Position numbers and translations under genes: made by a program. Under the pieces are notes generated by a model. It saw only the letters and a list, made by a program, of their open reading frames with translations, was not told the DNA's origin and made no database searches. Positions 1-6,498 of a stretch of DNA of 8,652 bases are shown here, in pieces; within the stretch, counting starts at the first letter, position 1, and each line of letters begins with the position of its first letter. Source of the stretch: Candidatus Bathyarchaeota archaeon (GTDB lineage Archaea; Thermoproteota; Bathyarchaeia; 40CM-2-53-6; RBG-13-38-9); NCBI GenBank assembly GCA_007050885.1, contig SMYQ01000016.1, forward strand, positions 1 to 8,652, in the 5' to 3' direction.

Positions 1-153
1 ATGAGTTCTGACATCTTCCAGATTAATATCAAGACTTATAAGGTCCAATCTAATCTCAATAAAATCAGCGCCTTTTCTTTCAGCTTCTATTTCTAGTTTT
101 TCCGCTTCCTCAATAGTTTTTGGCATTATTGAGACGCAAATTTTTGGTCTCAA
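1..153 (-). CDS. aroD: 3-dehydroquinate dehydratase, type I (N-terminal part, cut by window edge)
   Basis: Converts 3-dehydroquinate to 3-dehydroshikimate, the third step of the shikimate pathway, in the cytosol. Only the first 51 residues are in the window; the frame is open to base 1. The peptide starts MRPKICVSIMPKTIEEAEKL, the usual first beta strand of the type I (class I aldolase-like) fold, and carries GADFIEIRLDL at residues 28-38, whose E-x-R-x-D pattern is the family's substrate-binding signature. The Schiff-base lysine and catalytic histidine would lie beyond the edge. I chose the TTG at 153-151 as start because it keeps the first strand and overlaps the stop of the upstream gene as TTGA; the next in-frame ATG (126-124) would remove that strand. 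A GTGAT six bases upstream can serve as ribosome-binding site. It is the last visible gene of the lysC-asd-aro run, and its substrate is the product of the gene before it. Confidence 0.9.
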   Translation of the reverse strand, partial: MRPKICVSIMPKTIEEAEKLEIEAERKGADFIEIRLDLISLDINLEDVRTH

Positions 154-1217
154 CGTTCTATCACTGATTCTTCGTCAACCTTTATGCCGAAGTGTCTGCC
201 CCCTGTCTCCACTCGCATCAATATCTTATCTCCAGGCTTGACCTCTGATACTGATATTGAACCTTTTTTGTTAACTAATCTTACTGTCTCGGCATTTTGT
301 AGAATAATTGTAAAGTTTCGACCTTCACATTTGGCCTCTAGCATCATCATCGGTCTCCATTCAATTTTGATTCTACATATGTTCGTCATTCTAGTCTTAC
401 CTCCTGAATCGACGGCTAGAACTTCGTCTCCTGCTTTGAGTTCTGAAAGATATCTGGTCTTTTCTGGTGTAGCTAAAATGTATGATGATGCAGGTCCAGC
501 ATTAACTCTGAATGGTCTTGGTTCCACATGTGGGTTCTCCATTGTTTCTGATTCGACTAAGAAGAGTCCTGAAGATTGGCTTCCTGCTAATATTCCTTCT
601 TGAGGTCGTAAAAGTTCACAAGTATCTATACAGACTCTGGCGCCTGTGCCTAGAGTTTTAACCTTAACTACTTCTGCTTCAACTAATGGAATTATAATCC
701 CTGCTTGTTTGATCACTTTAGCGATCTGTGTGATTTCTTCTGGCTTGTCGGTGCTATATAAGACTCCGTCGGCTCCTAATTCAAGAGTTTCAACTGCGAG
801 TTTAGCATCATCGGGATTGGATACTTGCATTATTATTTTTGCTTTCTTTTGAAGTCCTGCAATGATGTTTTCAAGAGGTATTACCCTCCAGTCTTCACAT
901 TTTAGAATGATGTATTTTGAACCTGACTCTACAGCTGTAAGGGCTTTTTTCTCATCTGTTCCGGTTGTAATTGATATTTCAGCTGCAATCTCTTTTGAAG
1001 ATTTTATGGAGTCAAGGTCTTTAGGATCATTGAATTCTACAATTCTTATGTCTGCATTTTCAAATTTGCCTGCTATTGTTTTATTGAATTGCTCTGATAA
1101 TCGATGATCTGTTTTAGACAATATTAGAATGTCTGCGAATTCTGATGCTTTAGAGATGAGCTTCTCTTTCACAGAAGGTGATGCTTCTTCAGGTATATTG
1201 ATCCAGAGTTGTTTCAA
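150..1217 (-). CDS. aroB': 3-dehydroquinate synthase II (archaeal, ADH-utilising)
   Basis: Performs the NAD-dependent oxidative deamination and cyclisation of 2-amino-3,7-dideoxy-D-threo-hept-6-ulosonate to 3-dehydroquinate, replacing the bacterial DAHP/AroB route (family of MJ1249). The 355-residue length is usual for the family. Conserved blocks are visible: KQLWINIPE at the N-terminus, EDWRVIPLEN at 108-117, GTGARVCIDTC at 190-200, AGSQSSGLFLVESE at 211-224 and RPFRVNAG at 234-241, followed by a beta-rich C-terminal third. Translation starts at a TTG (1217-1215) that overlaps the TGA of the preceding ADH synthase gene as TTGA; no in-frame ATG exists nearby and the conserved N-terminus begins right there. 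A GTGA six bases upstream is a possible ribosome-binding site. The gene lies directly after ADH synthase, which makes its substrate, and before aroD, which uses its product. No truncation or frameshift is seen. Confidence 0.95.
   Translation of the reverse strand: MKQLWINIPEEASPSVKEKLISKASEFADILILSKTDHRLSEQFNKTIAGKFENADIRIVEFNDPKDLDSIKSSKEIAAEISITTGTDEKKALTAVESGSKYIILKCEDWRVIPLENIIAGLQKKAKIIMQVSNPDDAKLAVETLELGADGVLYSTDKPEEITQIAKVIKQAGIIIPLVEAEVVKVKTLGTGARVCIDTCELLRPQEGILAGSQSSGLFLVESETMENPHVEPRPFRVNAGPASSYILATPEKTRYLSELKAGDEVLAVDSGGKTRMTNICRIKIEWRPMMMLEAKCEGRNFTIILQNAETVRLVNKKGSISVSEVKPGDKILMRVETGGRHFGIKVDEESVIER
160..164 (-). promoter_or_regulatory. GTGAT ribosome-binding-like site before the TTG start of aroD
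   Basis: GTGAT on the minus strand, 6 bases before the TTG at 153, is the same core as used ahead of DHQ synthase II and cofC. It supports the TTG rather than the internal ATG at 126. Confidence 0.4.
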
Positions 1218-2005
1218 TCTTTTTCACTTAGAATCTGCAGAGCTTTTTCAGCATCAGCTCTTCCATGAACTATGGAGACAAGGGCCTTGGTCATCAGTTC
1301 AGGTTTTTCATGTTGAAATACGTTCCTTCCAATAGAGACTCCTGCGCCACCAACTTTTACTGAATCATGGATCATCTGAAAGAAATCCTTGAGGCTTTCT
1401 GTTTTAGGGCCTCCGGCAATTACTATTGGGACAGGACAACCCGAGACTACTTCATTAAACGTTTCAGGGTCTCCCGTATAATTTGTTTTAATTATATCTG
1501 CGCCTAATTCTGCGCCAATTCTTGCTGCATGAGAAACTGCTTTCGGATCATGCTCATTTTTTATTGTAGGTCCTCTTGGGTACATCATCGCAAGAAGAGG
1601 AATTTCCAACTCGTCGCATCTCTTAGCTACTCTTCCTAGTTTATGTAGCATCAGATGTTCTCTAGGGGAACCTACATTGATGTGGACAGAAACAGCATCT
1701 GCTCCAAGTTTTGACGCTTCACTAACTGAACATACTTGACGTTTCCAAAGTGGGTCAGGACCTATTGAAGTGCTTGCGGAGAGGTGAATTATCAATCCAG
1801 TTCGTCCAGTATCAGTAGTTTTTGCTATACCCTTATGTAGCAAAATTGCATCTGCTCCACCATGATTTAGTTTTTCTACAATGCTCTGCATGTTATGGAG
1901 TCCTTTAATGGGTCCAGCAGTTACACCATGATCCATGGGTATAATGACTGAACGTTTATCTCGTCTGAAAAGTCGTTGAAGTCTTCTTTTTTTACCTGAA
2001 ATCAT
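1214..2005 (-). CDS. aroA': 2-amino-3,7-dideoxy-D-threo-hept-6-ulosonate (ADH) synthase
   Basis: A class I aldolase-type TIM barrel of 263 residues that joins L-aspartate 4-semialdehyde to a 6-deoxy-5-ketofructose 1-phosphate-derived fragment to make ADH, the first committed step of archaeal aromatic biosynthesis (family of MJ0400). Visible signatures are IIPMDHG at 21-27, MMYPRGP at 140-146 with the probable acid/base Tyr142, DIIKTNYTGD at 170-179 with the probable Schiff-base Lys173, IAGGPK and the phosphate-binding GGAGVSIGRNVFQ near the C-terminus. Tyr142 and Lys173 keep the same spacing as Tyr153 and Lys184 recalled for MJ0400. The ATG is preceded by AGGAG, 12 bases upstream, which overlaps the stop codon of asd. 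A related archaeal class I fructose-bisphosphate aldolase is the main alternative, but the direct junction with DHQ synthase II downstream and with asd, the source of its co-substrate, upstream makes ADH synthase much more likely. Confidence 0.93.
   Translation of the reverse strand: MISGKKRRLQRLFRRDKRSVIIPMDHGVTAGPIKGLHNMQSIVEKLNHGGADAILLHKGIAKTTDTGRTGLIIHLSASTSIGPDPLWKRQVCSVSEASKLGADAVSVHINVGSPREHLMLHKLGRVAKRCDELEIPLLAMMYPRGPTIKNEHDPKAVSHAARIGAELGADIIKTNYTGDPETFNEVVSGCPVPIVIAGGPKTESLKDFFQMIHDSVKVGGAGVSIGRNVFQHEKPELMTKALVSIVHGRADAEKALQILSEKD
1224..1227 (-). promoter_or_regulatory. GTGA ribosome-binding-like site before the TTG start of DHQ synthase II
   Basis: GTGA on the minus strand, 6 bases before the TTG at 1217, matches the centre of the archaeal AGGAGGTGATC consensus. 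It lies inside the last codons of the ADH synthase gene. Confidence 0.35.
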
Positions 2006-2020
2006 TTTTTCTCTAATCTC

Positions 2021-3058
2021 CTAAATGTATCCTGCTGCTTTGAAATATTCGGAGTTGAGTATGGAACAACCCGCAGCTCCTCTCATAGTATTATGTCCAA
2101 GAACAGTATATTTGATTCCTTCTAGTGCCTCATCCTTTCTGATTCTCCCTACTACAACGGCCATTCCTTTACCCTCCATTCTATCCAGTTTAGGTTGAGG
2201 TCTATCATTTTCATATCTTACGACGATTGGTTGTTTTGGTGCGGTTGGTAGATCTAATCTCTGGGGTTCGCTCTGAAACTTCTCCATTACTTCGGCAACA
2301 GTCTGAACATCGGCTTTCTTCTCTGTCTCGATGAACACTGTCTCCATATGACCGTCTGTCGTATTGACTCTGTTGCAGCTGGCTGAGATCTTAAATTCTG
2401 CAGGTTTTTTTAGTTCACCTAAAATCTTTTGGGTCTCAACAACTAACTTTTCTTCTTCATTTTTAATGAATGGTATTACGTTGTCTGTTATATCTAGTGA
2501 AGCAACACCAGGATATCCTGCTCCAGAGATTGCTTGCATTGTTGATACGATCATTCTTTTTATGCCAAATTCATCTTTTATTGGTTTCAGGGAAAGTGTC
2601 AAAACTGCTGTGGTGCAGTTTGGATTTGTAACTATGGCTCCGCTCCAGCCTCTTCTTTTCCTTTGTTCATCAACTATTTTCGAATGTTCCCAGTTAACTT
2701 CAGCATTTAGAACAGGTACATCGTCATCCATACGGTGAGATGAAGCATTACTGAAGACCATGTATCCTTTCTTAGCAAAATCTTCTTCTACCGGTCCTGC
2801 TTCTTCAGATGGTAACGCTGAGTATACTACATCAACCTTGCCAACCGCTTCAGGTGTAACTGGAAGAATTTTGAGGTCCTTTACTGATTCTGGAATAGGG
2901 GTTGATAATCTCCATTTGGCAAGATCCCCATACTTAACGCCCTGACTTCGCTCAGATGCTGCCACAGCATCAATAGTAAACCACGGATGGCCATCAAGCA
3001 TTTCAATGAATTTTTGTCCTACCATTCCGGTAGCTCCCAAGACTCCAACTTTTAACAT
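2021..3058 (-). CDS. asd: Aspartate-semialdehyde dehydrogenase
   Basis: Reduces L-aspartyl 4-phosphate to L-aspartate 4-semialdehyde with NADPH in the cytosol, feeding lysine, threonine and methionine synthesis and, in this organism, ADH synthase. The 345-residue protein has an N-terminal Rossmann motif GATGMVG at 8-14, the active-site segment [10 protein letters not shown] with catalytic Cys148, a [10 protein letters not shown] segment at 175-184 that lines the active site, EEEK at 201-204, and the substrate-binding stretch [11 protein letters not shown] ending in the likely catalytic His237. The TNPNCTT form belongs to the archaeal/fungal branch of the family. The ATG lies 2 bases after the lysC stop, with a GGGAG ribosome-binding site (3073-3069) inside the end of lysC, so translation is probably coupled. 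Downstream, its stop codon overlaps the ribosome-binding site of the ADH synthase gene. Full length, no oddities. Confidence 0.96.
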   Translation of the reverse strand: MLKVGVLGATGMVGQKFIEMLDGHPWFTIDAVAASERSQGVKYGDLAKWRLSTPIPESVKDLKILPVTPEAVGKVDVVYSALPSEEAGPVEEDFAKKGYMVFSNASSHRMDDDVPVLNAEVNWEHSKIVDEQRKRRGWSGAIVTNPNCTTAVLTLSLKPIKDEFGIKRMIVSTMQAISGAGYPGVASLDITDNVIPFIKNEEEKLVVETQKILGELKKPAEFKISASCNRVNTTDGHMETVFIETEKKADVQTVAEVMEKFQSEPQRLDLPTAPKQPIVVRYENDRPQPKLDRMEGKGMAVVVGRIRKDEALEGIKYTVLGHNTMRGAAGCSILNSEYFKAAGYI

Positions 3059-3060
3059 TT

Positions 3061-4431
3061 TTACTTAACTCCCAAGGTCTCTCTAGTTATAGAGAGCACC
3101 TTCTCTCGTACATCATAATCAACGAAGATCAGAATACTGGATGTTATAGTCAATATGCCAAATATGTTAACATTATTCTTCCTAAGCACTTCAGTTATTT
3201 TACCGATAATCCCAGGGGTATCCTCGAGACCAACACCCTTTATTCTGATGTAAGCCAGATTTCGCCTTATTGTCATTGAAATCGCTTTAGGGTGTTTGAG
3301 AGATATTTTATGAAGATCCTTGTACAAGTGTTTAGGATTCTTGGATTCTGATACATAAAATATTATCGAGTCTGAGTTAGCTGATAGGCCGAGTAAATCG
3401 GTTTGGGAACTGATTTTCTTAGCTAAGTCTGCAGTTATTATTGGTTTCTTGGCTAACTGTCTACCTATTATTGTTAATGCTGTTGCAGGTTTTACTGAAC
3501 CGAGATCAACCTCAAGCTCAGAACTCATAGCGCCAGTAATTATGGTTCCTTCTGAGTCTAGATTTCCTTTTGAGAAGTTGATTACTTTGGCATCGATTTC
3601 TGGATCTTTGTATTTTAATGCTTTTCGATGGATGAACTTTTTACCTGAATCTGCAAGCTCAACGAGCACATCACAATCTACTTTGTCAAGTCGTCTAGCT
3701 TCTGATATGAATTTCGGGTCAGCTGTCATTATGCCCTCTGAATCTGTTACTAAAATAACTTTATCGGCTTGAAGAGCTTTTGCTAAAATGAAAGCTGTAG
3801 TGTCACTCCCGCCTCGTCCAATTGTGCTAGTCTTGCCTGTTTTTGTTCGTCCTATGAACCCGCCTATTACAGGTATTGTTCTTTTATTCAGAATAGGTAG
3901 AACGTATTTTTTTATTCGCTTTTCACATTCATGAATAATCGGGTTTGCATTAGAAAATTTATCGTCTGTGATTATAGGCCAATCACTGTCAGTGGGGTCA
4001 AAACATTTGGCTTTTACCCCCTCAGATTTTAACGTTGTAGAAAAAATCCTTGCGCTTGTTCGTTCTCCCATTGATAATATGTCATCTGAATCATGTTTTT
4101 CAAAACCCTTTCCGGATGAGTTTTGAAGTATCTCAAGTAATGTGTCGGTTGTCTTACCTATCGCTGATACAACTACTACGATTTTAAATCCGTTTTTGGC
4201 TTTTTCTGCGACAGATTTTGCTGCCTTTGTTATTCTCTCACTATCTGCCAAACTTGAGCCGCCAAACTTGACCACTATTATTCTACTATTCTTATGTTTG
4301 GCAGTTTTAGTTGATTTTCTTGAAGAACTGTTATTCTGTTTTATTATTTTTAATGATTTAGCAACTTTGAAGTGGTTTGATATCTGACTGGGAGTATTCT
4401 TAGAATTAGTTGAAGGAGAAATAAACGCCAT
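3061..4431 (-). CDS. lysC: Aspartate kinase with C-terminal ACT domains
   Basis: Phosphorylates L-aspartate to L-aspartyl 4-phosphate, the entry to the aspartate family and here also to archaeal aromatic synthesis. From the ATG at 4431 it has 456 residues. The kinase domain shows VVKFGGSS at 53-60, SMGERTSA at 120-127, IGRGGSDTT at 204-212, TDSEG at 229-233 and TADPK at 236-240. The C-terminal part holds a divergent first ACT-like region (about 325-390) and a clear second ACT domain (397-456) with the [13 protein letters not shown] helix, so feedback control by an amino acid is likely, though which one cannot be read. The first 50 residues are a Ser/Lys/Asn-rich extension before the usual kinase start, which is unusual. 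Other in-frame starts are GTG at 4464, 4449 and 4434, and GTG at 4275 which would begin right at VKFGG. I preferred the only ATG, so the 5' end is uncertain. First gene of the operon. Confidence 0.93.
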   Translation of the reverse strand: MAFISPSTNSKNTPSQISNHFKVAKSLKIIKQNNSSSRKSTKTAKHKNSRIIVVKFGGSSLADSERITKAAKSVAEKAKNGFKIVVVVSAIGKTTDTLLEILQNSSGKGFEKHDSDDILSMGERTSARIFSTTLKSEGVKAKCFDPTDSDWPIITDDKFSNANPIIHECEKRIKKYVLPILNKRTIPVIGGFIGRTKTGKTSTIGRGGSDTTAFILAKALQADKVILVTDSEGIMTADPKFISEARRLDKVDCDVLVELADSGKKFIHRKALKYKDPEIDAKVINFSKGNLDSEGTIITGAMSSELEVDLGSVKPATALTIIGRQLAKKPIITADLAKKISSQTDLLGLSANSDSIIFYVSESKNPKHLYKDLHKISLKHPKAISMTIRRNLAYIRIKGVGLEDTPGIIGKITEVLRKNNVNIFGILTITSSILIFVDYDVREKVLSITRETLGVK

Positions 4432-4468
4432 CACCGAAAACGTGGTCACCCATTTTATGATCACCCAT
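4406..4468 (-). other. Possible 20-codon leader ORF overlapping the lysC start (speculative)
   Basis: On the minus strand an ATG at 4468-4466 opens a short frame, offset from lysC, reading [20 protein letters not shown] and a TAA stop at 4408-4406. AAGGGGAAG lies a few bases upstream. The peptide repeats MGDH because it sits on a 9-base direct repeat. It could be a translated leader that affects lysC initiation or simply chance; there is no run of lysine, threonine or aromatic codons that would suggest classical attenuation. Confidence 0.15.
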
Positions 4469-4469
4469 T
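4446..4469. repeat. 9-base direct repeat, two copies 15 bases apart
   Basis: TCACCCATT occurs at 4446-4454 and again at 4461-4469 (AATGGGTGA twice on the minus strand), separated by TTATGA. It covers the candidate start codons of lysC, and each copy contains GGGTGA, close to the archaeal ribosome-binding consensus (GGTGATC). It may be a duplicated ribosome-binding site, a binding site for a regulator, or chance. Confidence 0.45.
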
Positions 4470-4510
4470 AGTCTTCCCCTTACCTCTAGAATTGCCTGTC
4501 ATTCTATGGA

Positions 4511-4529
4511 CAATATATATTAATTTATC
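4511..4529 (-). promoter_or_regulatory. Probable promoter (BRE/TATA) of the lysC-asd-aro operon
   Basis: Read on the minus strand, GATAAA (4529-4524, matching the archaeal BRE pattern RNWAAW) is followed at once by TTAATATATATTG, a good TATA box. Transcription would be expected roughly 25 bases downstream, near 4490, leaving a leader of some 20-60 bases depending on the lysC start used. The core AATATATATT (4512-4521) is a perfect palindrome, so it could also be read on the other strand. Confidence 0.45.
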
Positions 4530-4549
4530 GACGAAAATCCTGTTATTAC

Positions 4550-4570
4550 AGTATTATACTAAAGTATATC
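4550..4570 (+). promoter_or_regulatory. Probable promoter of glmS, with an overlapping inverted repeat
   Basis: ACTAAA (4558-4563) fits the BRE pattern and is followed directly by GTATATC, a TATA-like box; initiation would fall near 4590, about 35 bases before the glmS ATG. The preceding AGTAT-T-ATACT (4550-4560) is a 5-1-5 inverted repeat that overlaps the BRE and could be an operator. The alternative is the palindromic TATA core at 4512-4521, which would give a leader of around 80 bases. Confidence 0.35.
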
Positions 4571-4611
4571 CTAAAGTTGGCCTTCCTTTAGCTAGAAGAA
4601 CAGTATTTGAT

Positions 4612-4618
4612 GGAGGAG
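4612..4618 (+). promoter_or_regulatory. Ribosome-binding site that fixes the glmS start
   Basis: GGAGGAG lies 8 bases before the ATG at 4627. It is the strongest Shine-Dalgarno match in the window and agrees with the protein evidence, because a class II amidotransferase must start Met-Cys so that cysteine becomes the N-terminal nucleophile. Confidence 0.8.
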
Positions 4619-4626
4619 AAAATGAG

Positions 4627-6447
4627 ATGTGCGGCATTTTTGGAACAATTTTGCATGATGGAAAAGCCGCACCAGTGATTCATGAAGCTTTAGAACGTTT
4701 AGAATACCGTGGGTATGATTCCGTGGGTTTGGCCACAATATGTGATAATTTACTTAAAATCAAAAAGGATCGAGGATCAATTCATGAGGTAAATTCTCGA
4801 CTTAATTTCGATGAAATGTGTGGAAAGATTGGCGTAGGTCACACTAGATGGGCAACTCATGGCATTCCATCTTTTGAAAATGCTCATCCACATATGGATT
4901 GCAAGAAGAATGTTGCCGTAGTGCACAATGGAATAATAGGGAATTTTCTCGAGCTCAAAAGTGAACTTGAGAGAAAAGGTCATATTTTCAATTCTCGTAC
5001 CGATACAGAAATAATTCCTCACTTAATAGAAGAAAATATAATGAATGGAGAAGATTTTACTGAATCGGTAAGGCTGACCGCTAAAAAACTTGAAGGATCT
5101 TACTCTGTAGTAGCGATATCGACACTATCTCCTGAGTTGCTAATTTGTGTAAAGAAAGAGAGTCCGCTAGTGATTGGCATAGGTAAGAATGCTAACTTCT
5201 GTGCATCTGACGTCTCGGCATTTCTCCCATTGACTAAGAAAGCGCTATTTCTTGATGAAGACGAGTTAGCGATTGTGAAATCTAACAAAATTGAAGTAAT
5301 GAATTTCAGAACAGCTCAAGATATCCAGCATGATATATCAGAAATTACTTGGAGTGCTGAGGATGCATCAAAAAGTGGTTACAAACATTTTATGATTAAA
5401 GAAATTTATGAACAACCTTTGGCGATTAGTAATGCCCTTAGAATTCAAAATATTTACTATGATCTGATTTCATCCAAATTGCATAAAGCTGAACAAGTAT
5501 ACCTCCTCGGATGTGGGACATCATATCATGCTTGTCTGGCAGCATCATATCTTTTTACCAAGTTAGCTACACTTCAAGCTAAACCTGTCGTGTCTTCTGA
5601 ATTTATTGAGCAATATGGTCACACAATTAACGAGAAATCTGTCGTACTTGCCGTAAGCCAGTCCGGTGAAACCGCAGATACTTTAGATGCCTTACGTTTC
5701 GCAAAAAAAATGGGTGCATCAATAATTGGCATTACCAATGTAATGGGATCTTCAATAACAAGGCTATCAGAAGTCTATATTGGACAAAACTCAGGTCCAG
5801 AAATTGGTGTTGCCGCTACTAAAACTTTCACTGCACAACTCTCAGTTTTAACAATGCTTGCTCTTGTCTTAGCTGAGAAAAAAGGTAGTATTCCGAATAA
5901 CGAACTAGAAGTAATGAAAAAAATGCTCTTAGATGTTCCAAAAGCGATGAAGCAAAATCTATCTACTGAACCTAAGATACGGGAAGTTGTTCAGAGATAT
6001 AAAGACAAGTCAAGCTTCTGTTTCTTAGGAAGAGGTATTAATTTCACAACCGCACTTGAAGCTAGATTAAAGCTTTTAGAATTATCATATATCCCGTGTC
6101 TTGCATATCCTGCTGGAGAAAGCAAACATGGTTTCATCGCAGTCGTTGAAAAGGGATATCCAATAATCTTCATCGCTCCAAAAGATGGAAGTTATAATAA
6201 AATTTTAGGTAATATTATGGAAATGAAAGCACGCAAAGCTTCTACGATTGGTATTATTCAAGCAGGTGATGAGAAGCTTAAACAATTGTTGGATGATTAT
6301 GTTGAAGTAAAAGATGGTTTAATGGATTTTCTTTCACCGTTAATCTATATTGTCCCCCTCCAACTATTTGCATACTGGATGGCAGTTGAGAGAAAATTAG
6401 ATCCCGATAAGCCTAGAAATCTAGCTAAATCTGTAACTGTGGAATGA
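4627..6447 (+). CDS. glmS: Glutamine--fructose-6-phosphate aminotransferase (isomerizing)
   Basis: Makes glucosamine 6-phosphate from fructose 6-phosphate and glutamine, the entry to UDP-GlcNAc and amino sugars for glycans. At 606 residues it is the usual family length. The N-terminal class II glutaminase shows MCGIFG with nucleophile Cys2, GHTRWATHG at 71-79, HNGI at 100-103 and RTDTE at 124-128. The first SIS sugar-binding domain has GCGTSY at 295-300 and SQSGETADT at 344-352; the second starts near 465 with GRGINFTTALEARLKL. The C-terminal tail DPDKPRNLAKSVTVE contains the lysine (Lys601) that binds the sugar. In the active-site loop GESKHGF (497-503) replaces the commoner GELKHGP. The ATG at 4627 follows GGAGGAG by 8 bases; the open frame upstream has no such support. 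It stands divergent from lysC and 51 bases ahead of cofD. The bacterial glmS ribozyme is not expected in Archaea and no match to it was recognised. Confidence 0.96.
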   Translation: MCGIFGTILHDGKAAPVIHEALERLEYRGYDSVGLATICDNLLKIKKDRGSIHEVNSRLNFDEMCGKIGVGHTRWATHGIPSFENAHPHMDCKKNVAVVHNGIIGNFLELKSELERKGHIFNSRTDTEIIPHLIEENIMNGEDFTESVRLTAKKLEGSYSVVAISTLSPELLICVKKESPLVIGIGKNANFCASDVSAFLPLTKKALFLDEDELAIVKSNKIEVMNFRTAQDIQHDISEITWSAEDASKSGYKHFMIKEIYEQPLAISNALRIQNIYYDLISSKLHKAEQVYLLGCGTSYHACLAASYLFTKLATLQAKPVVSSEFIEQYGHTINEKSVVLAVSQSGETADTLDALRFAKKMGASIIGITNVMGSSITRLSEVYIGQNSGPEIGVAATKTFTAQLSVLTMLALVLAEKKGSIPNNELEVMKKMLLDVPKAMKQNLSTEPKIREVVQRYKDKSSFCFLGRGINFTTALEARLKLLELSYIPCLAYPAGESKHGFIAVVEKGYPIIFIAPKDGSYNKILGNIMEMKARKASTIGIIQAGDEKLKQLLDDYVEVKDGLMDFLSPLIYIVPLQLFAYWMAVERKLDPDKPRNLAKSVTVE

Positions 6448-6498
6448 TAACTAAGATTTCTTGTATAGATTTAATTTCCAACAAAGATTTTAATCACA
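6448..6498 (+). promoter_or_regulatory. Short intergenic gap with possible cofD promoter
   Basis: This AT-rich 51-base gap holds TTGTATAGATTTAATTT (6461-6477), which resembles a TATA region 25-35 bases ahead of the cofD ATG. No ribosome-binding site precedes that ATG, so a leaderless or very short-leader transcript is possible. T-rich runs here may also end the glmS transcript. The signals are weak. Confidence 0.25.

Noticed and set aside
184..603. 139-codon plus-strand frame opposite DHQ synthase II
   Set aside because: It is the antisense shadow of a clearly conserved gene and resembles no known protein.
1214..2005. Class I fructose-1,6-bisphosphate aldolase
   Set aside because: It is the same superfamily, but adjacency to asd and DHQ synthase II and the spacing of the catalytic Tyr and Lys favour ADH synthase.
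4492..4626. N-terminal extension of glmS by 45 residues
   Set aside because: It would start at a TTG and would bury the cysteine that must become the N-terminal nucleophile; GGAGGAG before the ATG at 4627 fixes the start. The stretch is promoter and leader DNA.
4532..4626. glmS ribozyme/riboswitch
   Set aside because: It is known from Gram-positive bacteria, and the short leader here shows no matching fold that I could recognise.
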